Of a stretch of 64,000 bases of DNA, positions 53,090-61,583 are shown in pieces. The notes beneath the pieces are model-generated. The model saw only the letters and a program-made list of their open reading frames with translations. It was not told the DNA's origin and ran no database searches. The stretch lies in contig JBCDBW010000005.1 of NCBI GenBank assembly GCA_039182965.1, positions 1 through 64,000 on the forward strand. The letters run 5' to 3'. The position numbers and the translations under genes were made by a program. The stretch comes from JBCDBW01 sp039182965 (GTDB taxonomy: Bacteria; Verrucomicrobiota; Verrucomicrobiia; Verrucomicrobiales; DEV007). Each line of letters begins with the position of its first letter. Positions within the stretch are counted from its first letter, which is position 1.

Positions 53090-56000
53090 GGTTTAACAAG
53101 AATGGGATCGTTTTCGTTGAAAACGCGATCGTTGCCTTGGACGGTAAAGGTGATCGTGGCATCGTTGTAAGGGGGTGCGCTGGGAACGATGCACTTGATC
53201 CAGAAGCGATCGGCAGCGTCATCTGCCTCGTCGGAAAGATCTGTTCCCGAGTTCACGCGAGCGATGAAAGTTGCGGGAGAGCCATCGACGACGATGGAGC
53301 TCGGATTAATGTCGTTGCCCAGTCCATTCTGCAGTTGGGGGACATTTGGTTGACCGGGAGGGTCATTTACTTCGATGTAGAGAGTGTCTCCTCCGGAAGC
53401 AGGATCACTGAAGCCGCCTCCCATCGCTTGATCTTTGTCGTAGCAGGCGATAAAAGCGTCGCGTGCGGATCCGGAGAGAGTCGGGGAAGGGTCGGCGACG
53501 ACCGGACCGTCGTAGAGAGGGGATTGCTCATTAAAATCGCTCGTGATGTTGTAGAATTCAACACGTGGTGAGTCGAGAGTGGTCTCAGGATCACCAAAAA
53601 TGATCATCTTGTAGTCGGGATAGTCGTCGAGAATGATGGCGCGGCCCCGCGCGGCGCCTTCGCCACCTTCGGTAATGATGCAACGATCAGCGGTATCGGT
53701 GTTCTTGAGGATGGGAACGATGCTTGTGGATTGGGCGAGAGCCGTGGTGGGAATTCCGGGCACCGAGGTGGGGTCGATACCAGCGAGTTCCATCAGGGTG
53801 GTGTAGAAGTCGACGGCGTGGACGAGTTTGTTGGTCGTTGTTCCGACGAGGTTAGGTGCGACGGCGGGCCCCTGCACTACGAGTGGCACGTTGGTTCCGC
53901 CATTGTAGAGATCCCCTTTTGAATTGCCGTTGCCGAATGGTGCTTGGACGACTCCGTTGGGCGTGCCGTTATCGCCAATGAGGATGATGTTTGTGTTCGA
54001 CAGGATGTCCGAATCGATCGCGTTGACTTCGTCGAAGAGCCAACCGATGAGGTGATCGAGAGTCTCCAACATGCGGATGTAAAGTTCGGTATCGTTTGCC
54101 GTTCCGACGGAGTAGCCGCCGGGGGGGATAAGGGAGGGGTCGCCGGGTGCGACTGAAACGGTAGCGGGATCATGGAAGGGCGTGTGGGGAGCGTTGAAGG
54201 CGACCCAGCACAGCCAAGGATCGCCTGAGGTTTCTGAGCGTTGGATGAAATCTCGGGCTTCTTTGACTTGATCGAGAGTTGAATAGGTGGTGGTGACGGC
54301 GCTGGCGCCGTTTGTATTTTTGGTCCAGTTGTCGTAGGCGGGGTTCACGCCTCCCCCGGTGATGCCATAGAATTCGGGCCAACCGCCTCGCGCGCTGTAA
54401 CCGTTGTTGTTGCCGCCGAGGTGCCATTTCCCTGTGGAGGCCATGGCGTATGGGGCGCCGGAGGCGGTGACGGCTTCGGGGAGGGTGAATTCGTTGTTGG
54501 GATTGGAGAACGCGCCCGCATTTCCGGGGACGTAAACGCCGGTCTGATGCGCGTGACGACCTGTCATGATGCATGAGCGTGTGGGGGAACAGACCGGCGT
54601 GACAAAAGCCCTCGTAAATCTCAAGCCATTGGCGGCGAGATCCTCAAGGTGAGGCATGACCGCAACATTGCCGGTTGGATTGTCTATGGGGCTTGAGTCG
54701 ACACCCCAATCGTCAACGATCATGAAGAGGATATTTTTGGGAGCAGAGCCGACGATGGCGAGGTTCTGGGCGGTTGTGGGCCCGGTGCCGAAGTCGACCG
54801 TGATGTTGTAGTCGCCATCGGTGAGACCGGCGGTATCGGGATCGATCTTTGCTACCAGGACGAAGCGGGACAGGCGCTCGACAAAAGAGGCCGCCTGGCC
54901 TCCGACAAGAACAGAAGAGGGATTGGTCCCGAGAGTGCCGGGAATATTCGCGGCGTCGGCGGGATTGAGGTGAATTACCAGAGTTTGTATGCCCTCGCCG
55001 GTCGTGATGTTTTGATTTTGGGGGCCGTCGACGTAGAAGGAGTCGTATACGAAACCGGCATCGTCGAAGGGTGCAATAGCCGTTTTGTTCACTTTGTAGA
55101 AGTAGCGGGATTGGTTGTTGATCTGGCCTGAATGGGCGAATCCCGGTGTGATCCCTCCGGCCGTCACTGTCGGGTCGAGAACGCTCCACGATTGCATATC
55201 GGAGGAGCCGAGCACTTCGTAGGTGGCGCGTTCGACACCGTCCCAGACCACGATGACGTCGCCATTCTCTTCGTCCACGGAGAGGCTTTGCATGGATGCC
55301 GTTCGTTCCGGACCCCCTTCAAAGATGGTGGTAGCAGGATCGGGATCATCATTCGCTGGGATTTGGCCAGCGGGTCCACCGACGGGATCGCCGTAGAAGC
55401 GGCGTCCGATGTTATACGGGAAGACGGGGTCACCGGTGGGACTAATACAAGTGAAGTAGGCGTATGTTCCGTCCGGGAACTCCGGGGTGACGCACATGCG
55501 ACCATTGAACTCGTCCAAATGAAAATCGTCTGTGCCGGTCACGACCGTCCCCTGGGATAGGCCGAGGTCTCCTTTATAAGTGTTGTCTTCCATGTAGTGG
55601 CCGAGTGGGTGGGCGGCGTTGACGGCAGGGCCTGCTTGGAAGGTATGAGTGTAGGTACGAGTGGCCCACGCTGGGTAGGTGGTGCGTCCAAGAGTGGTGA
55701 TGTCCGTGGATCCATTGGTTCCATCGCGTGGCTGGAAGCCGCTCAGCATGCGAGTAACGGGGCTGGTCGGATCATTGGGATCGTCGTAGCCGTAGGGGCC
55801 ATAGACCGGGTAACCGTCGCGAGCCCAACCGAGAATGGGCGAATGGTTCCCGTTGAAGGATTCGGTATACGTATTCGTGGTATCGTCATAGGTAACGCTA
55901 TCGCCCAGCAGGTGTCGCAGGGCGGGGGGATTTGCGTGGTAATGATATTGGGAGTTAGCTTGGTGAGCGTTTGCGGCGTCGAAAGTGGGAGCTTCGTTGA

Positions 56001-56544
56001 CGTAGGCATCGCGATTCCAAATGTCGTCACCCTCAATGTTAGGATCTTGGGCTGTCCTGGGTGTTTCGTCTTGACCAGTTGAATGGTCGTGAGAGAAAGC
56101 GTCACGACTATCAAACATAGCCACGCCGTCTACGAAATAGCCGATGGCTCCCAAACCGGTAAGGGTGCGGGTAGCGGGGAGCGGAGGAGGAACCAGAGGG
56201 AAGCGATATCCCGCTGCCTGATTGGCGGGAAAGTTACCAAAGTTACCGTTTTGCCACGGTCCCATGACGTGACTGGCGAGGCCGGTTGTGCGGATGTAGA
56301 CCCAATTATTCGTGTGGGTGATTTCATGGACGCCGGCGTAGGTAGGCATTGCCTGAACGCCGGCGCCGCGATTCCAAGTGGTCACCGACATGCCGTTGGC
56401 TTCGTCTGCGGGCATCGGGTAAATGCGGGCATATTGACCAGATTTGGCGGTATACCACGAGTTGAGCCGTGGATTGGCGTTTGCGGGAATAGTGGATGCG
56501 AGGACTACAAGGCCCAAGCCGGTCATGACGATATGAGGGTTCAT
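53086..56544 (-). CDS. YHYH-domain / FGly sulfatase chimera
   Basis: This 1152-residue exported protein has a signal peptide (1-24). Residues about 30-400 form a YHYH domain with NSQYHYHANPPALR (YHYH at 200-203) and GNHSPILGWARDGYPVYGPYGY. A fibronectin-like linker precedes a beta-module near 508-590. The sulfatase domain (about 603-1060) has PKNILFMIVDDWGVD, the formylglycine site CSPTR at 652-656, ASTGKWHLGG and ILIGDNG. A second beta-module with the same NPSS-(V/I)-x-V-x-G motif closes the protein. ATG 56544 was chosen over the longer frame. It is the first gene of an operon with the MbnP/MbnH fusion. Confidence 0.88.
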   Translation of the reverse strand: MNPHIVMTGLGLVVLASTIPANANPRLNSWYTAKSGQYARIYPMPADEANGMSVTTWNRGAGVQAMPTYAGVHEITHTNNWVYIRTTGLASHVMGPWQNGNFGNFPANQAAGYRFPLVPPPLPATRTLTGLGAIGYFVDGVAMFDSRDAFSHDHSTGQDETPRTAQDPNIEGDDIWNRDAYVNEAPTFDAANAHQANSQYHYHANPPALRHLLGDSVTYDDTTNTYTESFNGNHSPILGWARDGYPVYGPYGYDDPNDPTSPVTRMLSGFQPRDGTNGSTDITTLGRTTYPAWATRTYTHTFQAGPAVNAAHPLGHYMEDNTYKGDLGLSQGTVVTGTDDFHLDEFNGRMCVTPEFPDGTYAYFTCISPTGDPVFPYNIGRRFYGDPVGGPAGQIPANDDPDPATTIFEGGPERTASMQSLSVDEENGDVIVVWDGVERATYEVLGSSDMQSWSVLDPTVTAGGITPGFAHSGQINNQSRYFYKVNKTAIAPFDDAGFVYDSFYVDGPQNQNITTGEGIQTLVIHLNPADAANIPGTLGTNPSSVLVGGQAASFVERLSRFVLVAKIDPDTAGLTDGDYNITVDFGTGPTTAQNLAIVGSAPKNILFMIVDDWGVDSSPIDNPTGNVAVMPHLEDLAANGLRFTRAFVTPVCSPTRSCIMTGRHAHQTGVYVPGNAGAFSNPNNEFTLPEAVTASGAPYAMASTGKWHLGGNNNGYSARGGWPEFYGITGGGVNPAYDNWTKNTNGASAVTTTYSTLDQVKEARDFIQRSETSGDPWLCWVAFNAPHTPFHDPATVSVAPGDPSLIPPGGYSVGTANDTELYIRMLETLDHLIGWLFDEVNAIDSDILSNTNIILIGDNGTPNGVVQAPFGNGNSKGDLYNGGTNVPLVVQGPAVAPNLVGTTTNKLVHAVDFYTTLMELAGIDPTSVPGIPTTALAQSTSIVPILKNTDTADRCIITEGGEGAARGRAIILDDYPDYKMIIFGDPETTLDSPRVEFYNITSDFNEQSPLYDGPVVADPSPTLSGSARDAFIACYDKDQAMGGGFSDPASGGDTLYIEVNDPPGQPNVPQLQNGLGNDINPSSIVVDGSPATFIARVNSGTDLSDEADDAADRFWIKCIVPSAPPYNDATITFTVQGNDRVFNENDPILVKP

Positions 56545-56615
56545 TAATTTTGAGGGGAGGTTATTTGGACTCAATGGATTGGGTTCTTGTAGTCTGGGCT
56601 GATTCGATAGAAGTG

Positions 56616-56627
56616 ACTCAATTGAGT
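56616..56627. promoter_or_regulatory. 12-bp perfect palindrome
   Basis: ACTCAATTGAGT reads the same on both strands. It is 72 bp upstream of the sulfatase start and 140 bp upstream of the response regulator start, in the region shared by the divergent genes. It may be an operator for a dimeric regulator; the spacing to any promoter is not established. Confidence 0.4.
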
Positions 56628-56639
56628 AAACCATCCCTG

Positions 56640-56690
56640 TGTTAAGGCGATGTAAACGGCGAAGGGAAAAAGTGTTAAGGGATTGTAAAA
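56640..56690. promoter_or_regulatory. Two OmpR/PhoB-type direct-repeat boxes
   Basis: Box 1 is TGTTAAG-gcga-TGTAAAC at 56640-56657. Box 2 is TGTTAAG-ggat-TGTAAAA at 56673-56690. Each is two 7-mers separated by 4 bp (11-bp periodicity), the layout recognised by OmpR/PhoB-family dimers, and the boxes start exactly 33 bp apart, three such steps. They are placed to serve both the response regulator gene (77 bp downstream) and the divergent sulfatase operon (96 bp away). That the adjacent regulator binds here is inference. Confidence 0.6.
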
Positions 56691-56766
56691 AAGGGGTGAA
56701 AACCGATGGAATGAGCGAAGAAGCCTGGAAAACCCGTTACAGTAGGGGAGCAGCAGAGCTGAGGAG

Positions 56767-57486
56767 ATGAGCGAGAGCGAAACGATTAAACTGTTAGTGA
56801 TCGACGACGACCGGAAGCTTTGTCGGTTGCTAGGCGACTATCTTGAACCGCTCGGATATGGTGTTTCGTTTGTCCACACGGGGCCCGAGGGTGTCGATGC
56901 CGTGGTGGTTGGGGAGTATGATGCGGTGATTTTGGATGTGATGTTACCGGGCATGAATGGGTTTGAAGTATTAAAAGGAATTCGGCATCACTCGGATGTT
57001 CCCGTGTTGATGTTGACGGCTCGTGGGGATGAGGCGGATCGGATTGTGGGGTTAGAGATTGGGGCGGATGATTATTTGCCGAAGACGTTTTCGACGCGCG
57101 AACTGTTGGCGCGGTTACGGGCGGTGACGCGGCGAGCGGCACGGCGGCAGACGAGTGGTGTTGTGGATGAGGTGGCGCCTGAGCTGGAGGTCGGTGGATT
57201 GCTGGTTCGGACGGCGTCGCGAGAGGTGATGCTTGATGGGGAGGTGTTGGTTTTGACGCCGGTGGAGTATGATCTGCTAGAGGCTCTGGTGCGCGCGAAG
57301 GGGCGGGTAAAGTCTCGGGAGCAATTGATTGCGGATGTGGCGGACCGAGACTATGACGGGATCGATCGTTCCATTGACGTGCACGTGTCTTCCTTACGCA
57401 AAAAGCTAGGTGACGATGCGAGAATGCCGCGATACATCAAGACGGTACGGGCAGCGGGATACATGATGTTGGATGCGACTTCATGA
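56767..57486 (+). CDS. OmpR/CpxR-type response regulator
   Basis: This 239-residue regulator has a receiver domain with phospho-Asp57 in AVILDVMLPGMNG and Lys in DYLPKTF, then a winged-helix DNA-binding domain (about 138-235) with LTPVEYDLLEALVRAKGRV, IDRSIDVHVSSLRKKLGDD and YIKTVRAAGYM. It overlaps the kinase gene by 4 bp (ATGA). Its own upstream region carries two direct-repeat boxes of the form this family binds, so autoregulation and control of the divergent operon are likely. Confidence 0.95.
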   Translation: MSESETIKLLVIDDDRKLCRLLGDYLEPLGYGVSFVHTGPEGVDAVVVGEYDAVILDVMLPGMNGFEVLKGIRHHSDVPVLMLTARGDEADRIVGLEIGADDYLPKTFSTRELLARLRAVTRRAARRQTSGVVDEVAPELEVGGLLVRTASREVMLDGEVLVLTPVEYDLLEALVRAKGRVKSREQLIADVADRDYDGIDRSIDVHVSSLRKKLGDDARMPRYIKTVRAAGYMMLDATS

Positions 57487-58937
57487 AAGTCACGATGCCA
57501 TTGTATGCGAAGATACTGCTCTGGTTCTTTCTGAACCTAGTCGTTTTGTGTGCGGCGTTTGGAGTGTTTTTGGCCGTTCAGTGGCGAATGGGGCCTGACA
57601 CACTTTTGGCTGGGCGTGTGGGTGAGCGGCTGGAGACGGTCGGTGACCTGATTGGGTATGACATGCGTGAAGCGGGGCAAGCGGGAGCAAGTGAGGTGTT
57701 GGAGCGATATACGGAAGTCTATGGAGTCACTTTCTATCTTTTCCGAGAGGATGGAAGGCCGATTGGGGTGTCCGCTAGTTCATTTCCCAAGGAATTGTTG
57801 GAAGTGATACGCGTAAAGGGCAATCCTCGTCCCGGGCCGCCACCACGTGGGAGGCGGCCGCTTTTGGCGGTTACGGGGTCGGGAGAGGAGCCGCGGCCCG
57901 CCGATGCCCTTTTCTTGGAGTGGACATCCAATCCAACGGCTTATTGGGCCGGTGTAAGGACGACCTTTCGGCCGATTCAGGCGCAGCCTCCGCGGACGGG
58001 GATCGTGGTGATTCAGTCGGATTCGCTTTTGAAGGGAGGACTGTTTTTGAACATCAAACCGTTATTGGTGACGGCGGCGGTGGTGGTTTTCCTGTGTACT
58101 TTGGTGTGGTTGCCGATGGTCCGTGGGATGACGGGGGCGGTGCGGAAATTGACATCGGCGACGGATCGGATTGCTCGTGGCGATTTTGATGTGCGGACAG
58201 AGATCAGGCGGCGGGACGAATTCGGTGTCCTGGGGGAAGCGGTAGACGGGATGGCGGATCGATTAAAGGGGTATGTGACGGGTCAGAAGCGTTTTCTTGG
58301 CGACATTGCGCATGAGTTGTGTTCGCCGATCGCGCGAATGCAGATGGCGTTGGCCGTTGTGCAGCGCAAAGCGACGGACGAGCAAGCGGAGTATGTCCGC
58401 GATATCGAGGAGGATTTGGAGCATATGTCGGATATGGTTCAGGAGCTGTTGTCTTTTTCAAAGGCTTCGCTGGAGGAGAGGAAGGTTTTGTTAGAGCCAG
58501 TAAAATTGCGCGATGTGATTGAGGGTGTGGTCGAGAGAGAAGCGGCCGGCGAGGTCGAGGTGAAGCGAGAAGTGGATGAGGGGGCGGCGGTCTTGGCGGA
58601 CGAGAAGCTTTTGGAGCGCTCTCTTGCGAACTTGGTGAGGAATGCGGTGAAGCACGCCAGCTCAGCAGGGCCGATCACGGTGGCGAGTCGTCGGGACGGT
58701 GAGCGTTGTGCAATATCGGTTTCCGATTGCGGTCCGGGGGTGCCGGAGGAAGCCTTGAGCCAGGTCTTTGAGCCTTTTTTCCGCCCAGACTTGGCTCGCG
58801 TCCGAGAAGTAGGAGGGGTTGGCTTGGGCTTGGCGATCGTAAAGAGTTGTGTCGAAGCATGTCGCGGCACCGTTGAGGCGCGGAATCGTAAAGAAGGGGG
58901 GTTTGAGGTGACGATTCGGCTCGGGGCGGCGGTCTGA
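57483..58937 (+). CDS. CpxA-like sensor histidine kinase
   Basis: This 484-residue kinase has two membrane helices (about 8-30 and 192-213) framing a periplasmic sensor of about 160 residues with a Pro/Arg-rich loop (PRPGPPPRGRR). A HAMP domain follows (about 212-265), then HisKA with His277 in DIAHELCSPIARMQMALA, where HELCSP replaces the common HELRTP. The HATPase has LVRNAVKHAS (N-box), SDCGPGVPEEALSQVFEPFFR and GGVGLGLAIV. It is translationally coupled to the regulator. The signal is unknown; CpxA relatives sense envelope stress. Confidence 0.93.
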   Translation: MKVTMPLYAKILLWFFLNLVVLCAAFGVFLAVQWRMGPDTLLAGRVGERLETVGDLIGYDMREAGQAGASEVLERYTEVYGVTFYLFREDGRPIGVSASSFPKELLEVIRVKGNPRPGPPPRGRRPLLAVTGSGEEPRPADALFLEWTSNPTAYWAGVRTTFRPIQAQPPRTGIVVIQSDSLLKGGLFLNIKPLLVTAAVVVFLCTLVWLPMVRGMTGAVRKLTSATDRIARGDFDVRTEIRRRDEFGVLGEAVDGMADRLKGYVTGQKRFLGDIAHELCSPIARMQMALAVVQRKATDEQAEYVRDIEEDLEHMSDMVQELLSFSKASLEERKVLLEPVKLRDVIEGVVEREAAGEVEVKREVDEGAAVLADEKLLERSLANLVRNAVKHASSAGPITVASRRDGERCAISVSDCGPGVPEEALSQVFEPFFRPDLARVREVGGVGLGLAIVKSCVEACRGTVEARNRKEGGFEVTIRLGAAV

Positions 58938-59033
58938 GGTTTTGGCGCCCGAGAAAGGCAACAGGTGCGCAAGCTCCACCATGGACGTTGATTTGAGTTG
59001 GTTTCTCCGGTGGGGTGTTGGTAACGTTTGGGA

Positions 59034-59624
59034 GTGAGCGACAAGACCGAACATCCAGGAGAGGAGAGAGAATCGGGCGGGGGGTGTCGCGATGAGATTC
59101 CTGCCCCCAATCTGCAGGTGGAGGGCATCGAAGGGGACGAGTCGAAAGAGGAGCGAAGAGAAGACGAGGACGGGGGAGAGGGGGTTCCCGGCGATATTGA
59201 TGGCGACGGGGAGGACGGTTTGGACGAAAGAGAAAAAGGAAGGGAAAGTGAGGGCGAGGAAATAACCGGCGATGCAAGGCTGTGGGCGACCTTGATTCAT
59301 TTGTCGGCTATCCTGGGTTTGGTGTTGTTGAAGGCTGGATCGAGTCAGCCGGTCGTGTGTTTGCTTGGCCCGCTATTGATTTGGCTGTTCAAACGAGATG
59401 ATCATTGGTTTGTTGATGATCAGGGCAAGGAAGCGGTGAATTTCCAGGTGATTCTTGCCGTGTTGGGTCTGATTCTCTGGATTGTTCCGGTCATTGGTCC
59501 GTATTTGATGAAGGTATTATTGTTAGGAGACGTCGGGCTTGCGCTGTATGCGGCGACGCAGGCGAACCAAGGAAGAAAATTCCGTTATCCCTGGATACCC
59601 GATCAATTGCGGATGCTAAAGTAG
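59034..59624 (+). CDS. DUF4870-family membrane protein with acidic N-terminus
   Basis: This is a 196-residue protein. The first 80 residues are highly acidic and probably disordered (runs of E, D and G), followed by a DUF4870-type hydrophobic region with three helices. The family motif between the first and second helix is seen in LIWLFKRDDHWFVDDQGKEAVNFQ. The start is GTG 59034 rather than the TTG just before it. It is followed by a second copy of the same family. Function is unknown in the family. Confidence 0.8.
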   Translation: MSDKTEHPGEERESGGGCRDEIPAPNLQVEGIEGDESKEERREDEDGGEGVPGDIDGDGEDGLDEREKGRESEGEEITGDARLWATLIHLSAILGLVLLKAGSSQPVVCLLGPLLIWLFKRDDHWFVDDQGKEAVNFQVILAVLGLILWIVPVIGPYLMKVLLLGDVGLALYAATQANQGRKFRYPWIPDQLRMLK

Positions 59625-59707
59625 GGGCAGCGATCAGCAAGCGGCGTGGAGGGGATGCGGATGAATGGTTTTGACGGGTGTGCCGGGAATTTGGTAGGAG
59701 GTTGAGA

Positions 59708-60139
59708 ATGAATGAGGAAGAATCGAATGAAAAGCCCGCAGTGCCGGAGTCGCAAGGTGAGGTGTCGGCTACCGCGGCGGCGGATGGGCCTAGTAGTGAA
59801 GAAAAAACGATGGCTATGTTGACCCACTTGCTGGCGTTTTCAGGTTATTTCACTGTCATCGGTACAATTGTGGGACCACTGATCCTTTGGGTGCTCAAGA
59901 GAGACACGATGCCATTTGTGGATGATCAGGGAAAAGAAGCGGTGAACTTCAATATTTCGTTTTTCATCTACTATGTGATCGCGGGAATCCTCTGTGCGAC
60001 GATCATTTTCCTGATCATTGGGGTGCCGGCATTTGCGATTTTATTTATCCTGCACGTTGTTTTTATCATTGTGGCCGCCATCAAAGCGAGCAACGGGGAA
60101 GCCTATCGCTATCCCATGACGATTCGCTTTATCAAGTAG
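59708..60139 (+). CDS. DUF4870-family membrane protein
   Basis: This 143-residue protein has a short polar N-terminus and three or four membrane helices. It carries the same motif as its neighbour, PLILWVLKRDTMPFVDDQGKEAVNFN. A good ribosome-binding site, TAGGAGG (59695-59701), fixes ATG 59708. The two DUF4870 genes are 83 bp apart and probably arose by tandem duplication with divergence. The family's function is unknown. Confidence 0.85.
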   Translation: MNEEESNEKPAVPESQGEVSATAAADGPSSEEKTMAMLTHLLAFSGYFTVIGTIVGPLILWVLKRDTMPFVDDQGKEAVNFNISFFIYYVIAGILCATIIFLIIGVPAFAILFILHVVFIIVAAIKASNGEAYRYPMTIRFIK

Positions 60140-60260
60140 GTTTCTGTTGTGCAGCGGGCGAGTCAGTGTTGCGCTCTCAGCTCTGTATCATTTCGGGAGA
60201 TGAACCGAAAGCGTTGGATGCTGTTGCCGTTCGAGGTGAGCGGTCGAAGGCCGCCTTCTG

Positions 60261-61535
60261 TCAGACGAGGGCCTGGCCTTTGATCTGTCCGGTACCGTGG
60301 ATGAGGTATTTGTAGGAAGTGAGTTCGGGGAGAGCCATCGGACCGCGGGCGTGGAGTTTGTCGGTGGAGATACCGATTTCGGCGCCGAAACCGAACTCTT
60401 CTCCGTCGGAGAAGCGAGTGGAGGCGTTGTGGAAGATGCAAGCGGAGTCTATTTCGTTGAGGAAGCGGGTGGCAGTATCGTCATTGTTGGTGACGATGGT
60501 TTCCGTGTGTCGGGAGCCGTGGGTATTGATGTGGTCGATGGCTTCGTCAATGGAGGAGACGACTTTTACCGCGAGGATGAGTTCAAGGTATTCGGTGATC
60601 CAGTCTTCCTCGGTCGCGGGGGTGACGTTGTCAGAGCCGATCCGTTTGGCGGCGCGATCGTCGGCGCGCAATTCCACGCCGGCGTTCAGGAGGACGGGGG
60701 CGGTGTCACCGAGAAATGTCTCGGCGACCTCTTCGTGGACGAGGAGCGTTTCGAGGGCGTTGCAAACGGAAGGTTTTTGGGTTTTTGCGTCGTAGACAAT
60801 GTTTTTGGCGATGGCCAGGTCAGCCTCTTTGTCGACATAGACGTGGCAGACGCCGTCATAGTGTTTGATGACGGGCATGCGGGCGAGCGAGACGACCGTC
60901 TCGATGAGGCCCTTGCCTCCGCGGGGGATGATGAGATCAAGGTATTGCTCCATTTCGGCCATCGCGCGGACCGATTCCCGTTCGGTAAATGGAATTAGTT
61001 GGATGGCGTGGTCGGGGAGGCCCTGCTTTTTCCCACCCTCGATGAGAGCGTTCGCGATGGCGATATTAGAGCTAATGGCCTCTTTGCCTCCACGAAGGAT
61101 TGTTGCGTTGCCGGTTTTGAAGCAAAGGACCGCGGCGTCTGAGGTAACGTTGGGGCGGGACTCGAAGATAATGCCAATGACACCAATGGGGACGCGAACC
61201 TTTTGAATATGGAGGCCATTGGGGCGTGTCCAGTCGGCGAGGGTTTCGCCCACCGGATCGGGAAGAGTGGCGACTTGGCGAATGCCATCGGCGATTGCAG
61301 CGAGACGCACCGGATCAAGCCGAAGCCGGTCTATCATCGCAGGAGTGAGTTGGGTTTCGTGCGCGGTGGCGATGTCCCTATCGTTGGCGGCGATGATCTC
61401 TGACTCACGGGCGAGGAGTTCATTGGCCATGGATTCGAGGATCGCATTTTTTTGCTCGGTCGAGAGTTTGTTCAGGGCAAGGGCTGCGGACCGGGCTTGA
61501 CGGCCCATTTTTTCGATTTCTGTTTGGATATCCAT
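60261..61535 (-). CDS. proA: Glutamate-5-semialdehyde dehydrogenase (gamma-glutamyl phosphate reductase)
   Basis: This 424-residue NADPH-dependent enzyme is the second step of proline synthesis, reducing gamma-glutamyl phosphate to glutamate 5-semialdehyde. It shows the ProA signatures MGRQARSAALALNKLSTEQKN, VRVPIGVIGIIFESRPNVT, GNATILRGGKEAISSN and the active-site cysteine in KTQKPSVCNALETLLVHE. The end (GPMALPELTSYKYLIHGTGQIK) is also typical. It lies 48 bp downstream of proB in a leftward operon. Confidence 0.96.
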   Translation of the reverse strand: MDIQTEIEKMGRQARSAALALNKLSTEQKNAILESMANELLARESEIIAANDRDIATAHETQLTPAMIDRLRLDPVRLAAIADGIRQVATLPDPVGETLADWTRPNGLHIQKVRVPIGVIGIIFESRPNVTSDAAVLCFKTGNATILRGGKEAISSNIAIANALIEGGKKQGLPDHAIQLIPFTERESVRAMAEMEQYLDLIIPRGGKGLIETVVSLARMPVIKHYDGVCHVYVDKEADLAIAKNIVYDAKTQKPSVCNALETLLVHEEVAETFLGDTAPVLLNAGVELRADDRAAKRIGSDNVTPATEEDWITEYLELILAVKVVSSIDEAIDHINTHGSRHTETIVTNNDDTATRFLNEIDSACIFHNASTRFSDGEEFGFGAEIGISTDKLHARGPMALPELTSYKYLIHGTGQIKGQALV

Positions 61536-61583
61536 CGTGTTGGAAAGTTGTTCGATCCGGGGTTAGGGAAAACAGGCAGCGAC

